Shown here: one piece after another, positions 7,751 through 15,115 of the stretch
How positions within the stretch are numbered: the first letter of the stretch is position 1
Layout of the letters: the number at the start of each line of letters is the position of its first letter
Assembly: GCA_902363555.1 (NCBI GenBank)
Contig: CABJAM010000003.1
Span: forward strand, 310,001 to 374,000
DNA length: 64,000 bases
Direction: 5' to 3'
Source of the DNA: Lachnospiraceae bacterium
GTDB lineage: Bacteria; Bacillota; Clostridia; Lachnospirales; Lachnospiraceae
The notes under the pieces: model-generated
Told to the model about the DNA's origin: nothing
Seen by the model: only the letters and a program-made list of their open reading frames with translations
The model's database searches: none
Program-made: the position numbers and the translations under genes

Positions 7751-10282
7751 ATGGAAAAGTTTAATAGTACAGATATTCCAAAATCAGAACGTATTCCAAA
7801 GCTGATCGACAATCTGTTTGCTAAAATGCCGGAGATTGAATCCGCCAGAGCCATACTGCTGACCGAATCCTACAAGGAGACGGAAGGGCAGCCCATGATC
7901 ACACGGCGGGCGAAAGCGTTTAAGCACATCCTGCACAATATCCCCATCACGATCCGGGATCTGGAGCTGATCGTGGGCAGCACCACACTGGCTCCAAGAG
8001 GCTGCCAGACCTATCCGGAATTTTCCTGGGAGTGGCTGGAGGATGAGTTTGACACGGTCAGCACCCGCAGCGCCGATCCGTTTTACATTGCCGAAAAGAC
8101 GAAGGAAGAGCTTCGCAATGTACATAAATACTGGAAAGGCAAAACGACCAGTGAGCTGGCCACCGCCTATATGGCTCCGGAAGCCATTCGGGCCATTGAC
8201 CATAATATTTTTACGCCGGGCAATTACTTTTATAACGGCGTAGGCCATGTGACGGTACAGTATGAAAAGGTTCTGGCCATCGGCTACGAAGGGATCATTG
8301 CCCAGGCAAAGGATGAGCTTTCCCGGTGCAGGGTTTCCGATGGCGATTACGCACGGAAATCCCATTTCCTTGAGGCTGTGATCATAAGCTGCGAGGCTGC
8401 GATGGATTATGCCCGCCGTTACAGTGCGCTGGCCACGCAGATGGCACAGGCGTGCGCGGACCCGGTACGTAAGGCCGAGCTTGAGCAGATTTCCAGAAAC
8501 TGCGCCAGAGTTCCGGCGAAAGGGGCCACAAGCTTTTATGAGGCATGTCAGTCCTTCTGGTTTGTACAGCAGCTTCTCCAGATCGAATCCAGCGGCCATT
8601 CCATTTCGCCGGGCCGTTTTGACCAGTACATGTATCCTTATTATAAGAAGGATCTGGACAATGGCAGCCTGAGCCGCGAGTTTGCTCAGGAGCTGATGGA
8701 TTGTATCTGGGTAAAGCTCAATGATCTGAATAAATGCCGGGATGCCGCTTCGGCGGAAGGCTTTGCCGGTTACAGCCTGTTCCAGAATCTCATTGCCGGC
8801 GGACAAAATGCCGAGGGTATGGATGTGACCAATGACCTGTCCTTTATGAGTATCCAGGCGTCCATGCACGTGCAGCTTCCCCAGCCCTCATTTTCCGTGA
8901 GAGTGTGGAACGGCACGCCCCATGAATTTCTCATTAAAGCGGCCGAGCTGACCCGGACCGGCGTGGGCCTTCCTGCCTATTATAACGATGAGGTGATCAT
9001 CCCGGCGCTCATAAACCGTGGGCTGACCCTTTCCGATGCCAGAGAATATAACATCATCGGCTGTGTTGAACCTCAGAAGGCCGGCAAGACTGAAGGCTGG
9101 CACGACGCCGCGTTCTTTAACATGTGCCGTCCGCTGGAGCTTGTATTTTCCAACGGTATAGATCAGGGTGAGCAGATCAGTATTAAGACCGGCGATGTGG
9201 AGCAGATGTCCACCTTTGAACAGTTTTATGATGCCTATAAGGCTCAGATGAATTATAATATCGAGCTGCTTGTCAATGCGGATAATGCCATTGACGTAGC
9301 CCATGCCGAGCGCTGCCCGTTGCCATTTCTATCCTGTATGGTGGATGATTGTATGAAACGGGGAAAATCCGTTCAGGAAGGCGGCGCCGTCTATAATTTC
9401 ACCGGCCCTCAGGGCTTTGGCGTGGCCAATATGGCCGATTCCCTCTATGCCATCAAAAAGCTGGTCTATGACGAAAAGAAAGTGACCATTGGTGAATATA
9501 AACAGGCTCTGGCTGACAATTACGGCTATGGGCTCAGTGCGGACGATGCCGCCGGTGTGGCTGTCACCGTAGCCCGGGCGCTGAAAGAAGCCGGGCAGCA
9601 GGTGGGGCCGGAGGAAATTGCCCAGATATTAAAGACGGTGCTTGAGGAAGCCTCTTCTCCGGAGAAAAAGGCGCGTTATGCCGCTCTTTTGGAAATGATC
9701 GAGGATATCCCCAAATTTGGCAATGACATCGAGGATGTGGACGCCTTTGCCAGAGATGTGGCCTACACATATACAAAGCCATTGGAAACCTTTAAAAATC
9801 CCCGGGGCGGTACGTTCCAGGCCGGTCTTTATCCGGTTTCGGCCAATGTTCCCCTGGGCGCCCAGACCGGAGCGACACCCGATGGACGTCTGGCCCACAA
9901 ACCGGTGGCGGACGGCGTTTCCCCATCTGCAGGCAAGGATCTGCACGGGCCGACGGCAGCCGCAAATTCAGTGGCCAGGCTGGATCATTATATCGCCTCC
10001 AATGGAACGCTGTTTAACCAGAAATTCCACCCGTCGGCTCTGAGTGGACGCCGGGGGCTGGAAAACTTCGTGGCGCTGATCCGTTCTTATTTTGATCAGA
10101 AGGGCAGCCATATGCAGTTTAACGTGGTCAGCCGGGAGACGCTGCTGGATGCTCAGAAGCACCCGGAAAATTATAAGCATCTGGTGGTGCGCGTGGCCGG
10201 TTACAGCGCCCTGTTCACTACGCTGTCGCGGTCACTCCAGGACGATATCATCAACCGCACGGAGCAGGGATTTGAAGCCTGA
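7751..10282 (+). CDS. Glycyl radical 1,2-propanediol dehydratase (B12-independent), 843 aa
   Basis: The protein is a glycyl radical enzyme. It has the active-site loop GCVEP with Cys438 and Glu440, and the C-terminal radical motif RVAGYSA with Gly817. The GCVE form marks the dehydratase/lyase branch (propanediol or glycerol dehydratase, choline lyase) and not pyruvate formate-lyase. The neighbouring class II aldolase, PduP, PduL and shell genes favour propanediol dehydratase of the fucose/rhamnose microcompartment type. The radical is installed by the activase encoded next. ATG 7751 gives the family N terminus (MEKFNSTDIPKSERIPKLID), but its ribosome binding site is poor. A GTG at 7715 would add 12 unrelated residues. 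Choline trimethylamine-lyase is the main alternative. Confidence 0.85.
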   Translation: MEKFNSTDIPKSERIPKLIDNLFAKMPEIESARAILLTESYKETEGQPMITRRAKAFKHILHNIPITIRDLELIVGSTTLAPRGCQTYPEFSWEWLEDEFDTVSTRSADPFYIAEKTKEELRNVHKYWKGKTTSELATAYMAPEAIRAIDHNIFTPGNYFYNGVGHVTVQYEKVLAIGYEGIIAQAKDELSRCRVSDGDYARKSHFLEAVIISCEAAMDYARRYSALATQMAQACADPVRKAELEQISRNCARVPAKGATSFYEACQSFWFVQQLLQIESSGHSISPGRFDQYMYPYYKKDLDNGSLSREFAQELMDCIWVKLNDLNKCRDAASAEGFAGYSLFQNLIAGGQNAEGMDVTNDLSFMSIQASMHVQLPQPSFSVRVWNGTPHEFLIKAAELTRTGVGLPAYYNDEVIIPALINRGLTLSDAREYNIIGCVEPQKAGKTEGWHDAAFFNMCRPLELVFSNGIDQGEQISIKTGDVEQMSTFEQFYDAYKAQMNYNIELLVNADNAIDVAHAERCPLPFLSCMVDDCMKRGKSVQEGGAVYNFTGPQGFGVANMADSLYAIKKLVYDEKKVTIGEYKQALADNYGYGLSADDAAGVAVTVARALKEAGQQVGPEEIAQILKTVLEEASSPEKKARYAALLEMIEDIPKFGNDIEDVDAFARDVAYTYTKPLETFKNPRGGTFQAGLYPVSANVPLGAQTGATPDGRLAHKPVADGVSPSAGKDLHGPTAAANSVARLDHYIASNGTLFNQKFHPSALSGRRGLENFVALIRSYFDQKGSHMQFNVVSRETLLDAQKHPENYKHLVVRVAGYSALFTTLSRSLQDDIINRTEQGFEA

Positions 10283-10331
10283 CCAGCAGGTATTGAGCCG
10301 GCACATGCCGATCGCAGATGTGCGGCGGCTT

Positions 10332-10360
10332 GCAACAGTTCGGCTCCTCTGAATTGTTAC
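10332..10360. mobile_element. Minimal 29-bp MITE relic with 8-bp target duplication
   Basis: The 29 bases consist of little more than two facing ends: GCAACAGTTCGG (10332-10343) and CTGAATTGTTAC (10349-10360), 9 of 12 positions complementary. GGCGGCTT flanks both sides (10324-10331, 10361-10368). The ends match the GTAACAGTTCAG ends of the element at 30563-30695. It lies in the 130-bp gap between the dehydratase and activase genes and forms a hairpin in their transcript. Confidence 0.65.
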
Positions 10361-10412
10361 GGCGGCTTGATATGAACTGCGGCAACTATTAAACAGGAGA
10401 AAGGCAGCGTTT

Positions 10413-11204
10413 ATGAACGACAGAGATATAAAAGGAAGAATATTTGATATTCAGCGTTTTTCCATCCATGACGGAAACGGCATACGGACCATCGTCTTTT
10501 TAAAAGGCTGTGTGCTCCGGTGCCGCTGGTGCTGCAATCCCGAATCCCAGGAATATGCCATTCAGACGATGATGGTCCAGGGTAAGCCAAAGATCATCGG
10601 ACAGGATATCACAGTGGGCGAGGTGCTGGATATCGTGGAGCGGGACCGGCCGTATTACCGGCGCTCCGGCGGCGGCCTTACCCTTTCCGGCGGCGAGAGC
10701 CTGTGTCAGCCGGAATTTGCCCGGGCGCTGCTTAAAGGCGCTGCGGATATAGGGATCACTACGGCTCTTGAGAGTATGGGATGCGCCAAATACGAGGTGA
10801 TCGAAAGTATTTTGCCGTATCTGGATACATATTTGCTGGATATTAAGCATATGAACGGCGAAAAGCACAGGGAATTTACCGGAAGATCCAATGAACTGAT
10901 GCTGGAAAATGCAAAACGGATCGCGGCCTCCGGCCAGACGGAGCTGATCATCCGCGTTCCGGTCATTCCCACCTTTAACGATTCACCGGAGGAAATCCGG
11001 GAAATTGCCCGCTTTGCCGACAGCCTGCCCGGAGTGGAGCGCATCCATCTGCTTCCGTATCACCGGCTGGGCCAGGATAAATACGACGGCCTTGGCAGGG
11101 AATATGTGATGGATGGGATATTGCCGCCGACGGGCGGGCATATGCAGATGCTAAAAGATATTGTTACTAAAAACACGGATTTAGATTGCCAGATCGGAGG
11201 GTGA
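10413..11204 (+). CDS. Glycyl radical enzyme activase (radical SAM), 263 aa
   Basis: A radical S-adenosylmethionine protein that would generate the Gly817 radical on the adjacent dehydratase. The cluster motif CVLRCRWC (CX3CX2C) is at residues 30-37, followed by NPESQ and the SAM-binding GGGLTLSGGE. Most activases of dehydratase-type glycyl radical enzymes carry an inserted ferredoxin-like domain with extra Cys clusters after NPESQ; here that insert is absent and the length is close to that of pyruvate formate-lyase activase. The start at 10413 has AGGAGAAAGG upstream. The next gene begins two bases after the stop. Confidence 0.9.
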   Translation: MNDRDIKGRIFDIQRFSIHDGNGIRTIVFLKGCVLRCRWCCNPESQEYAIQTMMVQGKPKIIGQDITVGEVLDIVERDRPYYRRSGGGLTLSGGESLCQPEFARALLKGAADIGITTALESMGCAKYEVIESILPYLDTYLLDIKHMNGEKHREFTGRSNELMLENAKRIAASGQTELIIRVPVIPTFNDSPEEIREIARFADSLPGVERIHLLPYHRLGQDKYDGLGREYVMDGILPPTGGHMQMLKDIVTKNTDLDCQIGG

Positions 11205-11205
11205 C

Positions 11206-11583
11206 ATGAGCTTTAAGGATGCATTAACGACAGAAGAAAAGCTGAGGATCGTCCAGGAGCTGGTGCCCGGCAAGCAGATTTCCATTGCCCATATTATTGC
11301 CAATCCGGACAAGATTCTTTACGAAAAGCTGGGGCTGGACCCATCGGTGGATTATTCTAAATCGGCCATCGGTATCGTCACCATCAGCCCGGCGGAGACG
11401 GCCATCATCATTGCCGATATTGCCATAAAATCCGCCGGTGTGGAGCTTGGATTTGTGGACCGGTTCAGCGGCACTCTCATTGTCACGGGAACCGTGTCGG
11501 AGACGGAGGCCGCCCTCCATGCGCTGGTGGATTATGCGGATGAAAAGCTGGGCTTTACCGTATGTGAGATCACCAAAACCTGA
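11206..11583 (+). CDS. pduU: Microcompartment shell hexamer, PduU/EutS type, 125 aa
   Basis: This is a circularly permuted BMC-H protein. The N-terminal RIVQELVPGKQISIAHIIANP is the beta-barrel-forming segment of the PduU/EutS group, followed by the BMC fold (AIGIVTISPAETAIIIADIAIKSA, SGTLIVTGTVSETEAAL). Hexamers tile facets of the shell. The gene follows the activase by one base and precedes the PduV-like GTPase, the order seen in many propanediol loci, where PduU and PduV proteins interact. Confidence 0.88.
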   Translation: MSFKDALTTEEKLRIVQELVPGKQISIAHIIANPDKILYEKLGLDPSVDYSKSAIGIVTISPAETAIIIADIAIKSAGVELGFVDRFSGTLIVTGTVSETEAALHALVDYADEKLGFTVCEITKT

Positions 11584-11605
11584 CAGAAAGGGAATCGATG
11601 AATAT

Positions 11606-12139
11606 ATGAAGAAAATCGTACTCATGGGGCGGAGCGAATGTGGGAAGACCACACTGACCCAGGCTTTAAAGGGTGAGAAAATACGGTATCACAAAACACA
11701 ATATGTGAACAATTTCGATGTGATCATCGACACTCCGGGAGAATATGCCCAGACAAAGCATCTCGGTTATGCCCTGGCTTTGTATTCCTATGAGGCGGAT
11801 GTGGTTGGACTGCTGCTTTCGTCCACCGAACCCTATTCCCTGTATCCGCCGTGCATTACCTGTATGGTGAACCGGGATGTGGTTGGGATCGTGACAAAAA
11901 TCGACGACCCGGGTGCCGACCCGCAGAGGGCGGCCCGGTGGCTGCGTCTTACAGGCTGCAAAAAGCTGTTTTTTGTAAATTCCAAAACCGGGGAGGGCGT
12001 TGCTGAAATTCTGGAATATTTGCGGGAGGACGGCGATGTGATGCCCTGGGAGGCACAGGATTGCGGAATAAAATCAACAAAACAACAAAAACCACATATA
12101 AATATTAAATATTCCAATAAAAACAACAAAAACTATTGA
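11606..12139 (+). CDS. pduV: PduV/EutP-like small GTPase, 177 aa
   Basis: A P-loop protein of the EutP/PduV family: GRSECGKT at residues 8-15, switch Thr, DTPGEY as G3 motif, and TKID as the nucleotide-specificity motif. Family members associate with the outside of microcompartments. The start at 11606 gives the usual N terminus MKKIVLMG; upstream in-frame codons overlap the PduU gene. The last ~25 residues (from KSTKQQK, Asn/Lys/Gln-rich) are encoded by the repeated operator DNA at 12079-12133, and the stop codon TGA overlaps the -35 box of the next promoter. That tail is probably not a conserved part of the protein. Confidence 0.85.
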   Translation: MKKIVLMGRSECGKTTLTQALKGEKIRYHKTQYVNNFDVIIDTPGEYAQTKHLGYALALYSYEADVVGLLLSSTEPYSLYPPCITCMVNRDVVGIVTKIDDPGADPQRAARWLRLTGCKKLFFVNSKTGEGVAEILEYLREDGDVMPWEAQDCGIKSTKQQKPHINIKYSNKNNKNY

Positions 12140-12188
12140 CGGATTATGTGAACAGCCGTATAATAAAGACAGCAAAACAACAAAAAAC
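12079..12188 (+). promoter_or_regulatory. Internal microcompartment promoter with three AAAACAACAAAAA operators
   Basis: TTGACG (12136-12141) and TATAAT (12159-12164) are spaced by 17 bases. The motif AAAACAACAAAAA occurs at 12079-12091, 12120-12132 and 12174-12186, so copies lie upstream of the -35 box and downstream of the -10 box. Short A/C-rich repeated operators are typical for DeoR-family repressors, and one is encoded at 20861. Related motifs accompany the promoter at 5970. Confidence 0.75.
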
Positions 12189-12226
12189 AAAATATAACCT
12201 GATAAAAATCAAGGAGGAAATTTTTT

Positions 12227-13030
12227 ATGCAGAACGAATACGAAATCAAAAAAGAGATTTGCGACATCGGCAAGAGAATCTACAACAGAGGCATGGTTGC
12301 TTCCAACGACGGTAACATTTCCGTAAAATTAAATGACCATGAATTTCTGTGCACACCCACAGGTGTGAGCAAAGGCTTTATGACACCGGAATTTATCTGC
12401 AAGGTAAATGAAAAAGGTGAAGTGATCCAGGCAAACCCGGGCTTCAAGCCATCTTCTGAAATCAAGATGCATATGAGAGTTTATAAAGAAAGACCGGATG
12501 TCCAGTCTGTTGTTCATGCACATCCGATTTATGCCACAAGCTTTGCCATTGCCGGTATTCCTTTAACACAGCCGATCATGCCGGAAGCTGTGATCGCTCT
12601 TGGCTGCGTGCCGATCGCTGAGTACGGCACACCTTCCACAGAGGAAATTCCGGATGCCGTTTCCAAATACCTCCAGTATTTCGACGCTGTACTCCTTGAA
12701 AATCACGGTGCATTATCCTACTCTGATTCCTTACTGGCTGCTTACCACAAAATGGAATCCGTAGAATTTTACGCACAGTTATTATATCAATCCAGAATGC
12801 TCGGCGGACCAAAGGAGCTGTCCAAACAGCAGGTTGAAAGACTGTACGAGATCCGCAGACAGTTCGGTATGACCGGCAAGCATCCGGCCGATGTTTGTGT
12901 AAACAACAAGGACGGCAAGCCAAGCTGCCATAGCTGCGGCGGCAACTGCCACAGCGCCGGCGCTTCCGATGACAAGGCTGCTGTTATTGCCGAAATTACA
13001 AAGAAGGTTATGGAACAGCTTGGGATGTAA
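12227..13030 (+). CDS. Class II aldolase (L-fuculose/rhamnulose-phosphate type) with microcompartment targeting tail, 267 aa
   Basis: The first ~215 residues form a class II zinc aldolase: Glu78 in PSSEIK, His97 and His99 in VVHAHP, His160 in ENHGAL. It should split L-fuculose-1-phosphate or L-rhamnulose-1-phosphate into dihydroxyacetone phosphate and L-lactaldehyde. The family is usually ~215 residues, and here a C-terminal extension follows. It has a short Cys/His-rich linker (CHSCGGNCHS) and an amphipathic helix, AAVIAEITKKVMEQLGM, typical of an encapsulation peptide. The strong AAGGAGG site and the promoter just upstream make this the first gene of the second transcription unit. Presence of the aldolase marks the fucose/rhamnose class of glycyl radical microcompartment. 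Confidence 0.88.
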   Translation: MQNEYEIKKEICDIGKRIYNRGMVASNDGNISVKLNDHEFLCTPTGVSKGFMTPEFICKVNEKGEVIQANPGFKPSSEIKMHMRVYKERPDVQSVVHAHPIYATSFAIAGIPLTQPIMPEAVIALGCVPIAEYGTPSTEEIPDAVSKYLQYFDAVLLENHGALSYSDSLLAAYHKMESVEFYAQLLYQSRMLGGPKELSKQQVERLYEIRRQFGMTGKHPADVCVNNKDGKPSCHSCGGNCHSAGASDDKAAVIAEITKKVMEQLGM

Positions 13031-13077
13031 TCCACGACCCGGCTTTTACGCCGGATTTTGAAAAGAGGTAAATTTCT

Positions 13078-13587
13078 ATGGATGAGATGCTCATAAATAA
13101 AACCGTGGCGGCTGTCCTGCGCGAGCTGGGCGGACCACGGGGCAAAGAAATACCCGCCTCTGATCATAAAAGGATGACATTAAAGCTGGCGACTGCTATA
13201 ATAGAGAAGGTGGAACAAAAGGCCCGGGAGATGGGCGTCAACGCCGTGATCGCGGTGTCCGACGAAAAAGCCCGGCCTGTGGCTGTCCACTGCATGGATG
13301 ATGCCTTTATAGCAAGCTTTGACATCGCTCTGAATAAGACCTTCACAAGCGTGGGGCTGAAAATGTCCACCGCACAGTTGGCCGGGCTGGCACAGCCGGG
13401 GGCGCCGCTGTACGGGATCGACCGCACCAATGACGGCAAAATCGTCATTTTCGGCGGCGGCGAACCATTGTTTGTGGGAGACAGGCTTATGGGAGCACTG
13501 GGAGTGAGCGGCGGAAGCGCACAGCAGGATACAGACCTGGCCGCTTACGGAAAAGCCGCATTCCAGGAAATCAAGGAATCGCGTTGA
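13078..13587 (+). CDS. GlcG/HbpS-family protein (PduO C-terminal-like), 169 aa
   Basis: The protein belongs to the GlcG/HbpS/PduO-C superfamily: a helix-rich start, then AVIAVSDEKARPVAVHCMDDAFIASFDIALNK split over the conserved core, PLYGIDRTNDGKIVIFGGGEPL and GALGVSGGSAQQD. The adenosyltransferase half of true PduO is absent, which fits a B12-independent pathway. Relatives bind haem or have a structural role in microcompartments; the exact role is unknown. The start has AGAGGTAA upstream. Confidence 0.8.
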   Translation: MDEMLINKTVAAVLRELGGPRGKEIPASDHKRMTLKLATAIIEKVEQKAREMGVNAVIAVSDEKARPVAVHCMDDAFIASFDIALNKTFTSVGLKMSTAQLAGLAQPGAPLYGIDRTNDGKIVIFGGGEPLFVGDRLMGALGVSGGSAQQDTDLAAYGKAAFQEIKESR

Positions 13588-13597
13588 AAGCTGAATC

Positions 13598-13697
13598 GCG
13601 CTGATGCGCGAGCAGGTCAAGGATTTCCATTGGAAATCCTCGACAAATAAAGCGCGAGCAGGTCAACGATTTCCTCCGGAAATCCCTGACAAATAAT
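13598..13697. repeat. Two adjacent copies of a dispersed palindromic repeat
   Basis: Copy one spans 13598-13649: GCGCTGATGCGC, GAGCAGGTCA, then GGATTTCC-att-GGAAATCC and GACAAATAA. Copy two spans 13652-13697: GCGCGAGCAGGTCAACGATT, then TTCC-tcc-GGAAATC and TGACAAATAAT. Each folds into a small 5' hairpin and a longer one. Related copies lie at 39617-39680, 44355-44424 and, on the other strand, 61697-61755. In the operon mRNA they would form stem-loops between the GlcG-like gene and pduP. Confidence 0.8.
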
Positions 13698-13711
13698 AAG
13701 GAGGTAATTTC

Positions 13712-15100
13712 GTGCCAGTAAGTGAACAGATGGTCCAGGAGATCGTCAAGGCTGTGATGGCAAAGATGGAGCTCAAAGCTGAGCCCACCGGCAAAAAAGG
13801 TATTTTTACCGATATGAACGACGCCATTGCCGCTGCGAAGGAAGCACAGAAAGTGCTTCGGGTCATGTCCATGGATCAGAGAGAAAAGATCATATCCAAT
13901 ATCCGTAAAAAAACCATTGAAAATGCTGAGACTCTGGCCCGCATGGGCGTGGAGGAGACCGGCATGGGCAATGTGGGACATAAAATATTAAAACACCGCT
14001 TAGTGGCGGAAAAAACTCCGGGAACCGAGGACATTACCACAACGGCCTGGTCCGGAGACAGAGGTCTGACCCTCATTGAAATGGGGCCCTTCGGCGTGAT
14101 CGGTGCCATAACACCGTGTACAAACCCGAGTGAAACCATTTTATGTAACGCCATCGGCATGATCGCCGGCGGCAATACCGTTGTATTTAATCCCCATCCC
14201 CAGGCCATTAAAACTTCCATCTTCACGATCAATATGATTAATGAAGCATCCCTGGAAGCCGGTGGCCCGGACAATGTAGCATGTACCGTGGAAAAGCCCA
14301 CCCTTGAGACAAGCGCCATTATGATGAAGCACAAGGACATTCCGCTGATCGCTGCTACCGGCGGCCCGGGTGTTGTTACCGCAGTATTATCCTCCGGTAA
14401 GCGCGGCATCGGCGCAGGCGCAGGCAATCCGCCGGCACTGGTGGATGAAACCGCAGATATCCGTAAAGCAGCCGGTGATATTGTCAATGGCTGTACCTTT
14501 GACAATAACCTGCCGTGTATCGCTGAAAAAGAGATCGTGGCTGTGGACAGTGTTGTGGACGAGCTGATGCACTACATGGTATCTGAGCAGGGCTGCTATC
14601 TAGCTTCAAAAGAGGAGCAGGATAAGCTGGTGGCCACGGTGATCACACCTAAGGGTTTAAACCGCAAGTGTGTGGGCCGCGATGCCAAAACGCTGCTTGG
14701 TATGATCGGTGTAACGGTGCCGGACAATATCCGCTGCATCGTATTTGAAGGCGAGAAGGAGCACCCGCTCATTGCTGAGGAGCTGATGATGCCCATTCTC
14801 GGTGTGGTGCGCGCAAAGGATTTTGATGACGCTGTGGAGAAGGCTGTGTGGCTGGAGCATGGCAATCGTCATTCCGCCCATATCCATTCAAAGAACATTG
14901 ATAACATTACCAAATATGCAAGAGCTATCGATACGGCCATTCTTGTGAAAAACGCGCCAAGCTACGCAGCTTTGGGATTTGGCGGCGAGGGTTACTGTAC
15001 ATTTACCATTGCCAGCCGTACCGGCGAGGGCCTGACCAGCGCCAGCACCTTCACAAAGCGCCGCCGCTGCGTTATGAGTGACAGCCTTTGCATCCGTTGA
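13712..15100 (+). CDS. pduP: CoA-acylating propionaldehyde dehydrogenase PduP, 462 aa
   Basis: An aldehyde dehydrogenase of the PduP/EutE group that converts propionaldehyde, CoA and NAD+ into propionyl-CoA. The catalytic Cys is Cys269 in FDNNLPCIAEKE. The nucleotide-binding region includes ATGGPGVV and AGAGNPPALVDETAD. The first ~20 residues (SEQMVQEIVKAVMAKM) form an amphipathic helix joined by a flexible linker to the enzyme, the classical encapsulation peptide. The start codon is GTG at 13712 with AAGGAGG eight bases upstream. It follows two palindromic repeats and precedes the alcohol dehydrogenase by 15 bases. Confidence 0.93.
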   Translation: MPVSEQMVQEIVKAVMAKMELKAEPTGKKGIFTDMNDAIAAAKEAQKVLRVMSMDQREKIISNIRKKTIENAETLARMGVEETGMGNVGHKILKHRLVAEKTPGTEDITTTAWSGDRGLTLIEMGPFGVIGAITPCTNPSETILCNAIGMIAGGNTVVFNPHPQAIKTSIFTINMINEASLEAGGPDNVACTVEKPTLETSAIMMKHKDIPLIAATGGPGVVTAVLSSGKRGIGAGAGNPPALVDETADIRKAAGDIVNGCTFDNNLPCIAEKEIVAVDSVVDELMHYMVSEQGCYLASKEEQDKLVATVITPKGLNRKCVGRDAKTLLGMIGVTVPDNIRCIVFEGEKEHPLIAEELMMPILGVVRAKDFDDAVEKAVWLEHGNRHSAHIHSKNIDNITKYARAIDTAILVKNAPSYAALGFGGEGYCTFTIASRTGEGLTSASTFTKRRRCVMSDSLCIR

Positions 15101-15115
15101 CCAGGAGGATAAATC

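Noticed and set aside
7751..10282. Choline trimethylamine-lyase (CutC)
   Set aside because: The active-site GCVE motif is shared, but the aldolase, PduP and PduL context points to propanediol. The choice still rests on context.
13598..13697. CRISPR repeats
   Set aside because: Only two units with almost no spacer, each internally palindromic, and copies are scattered elsewhere; no cas genes occur.
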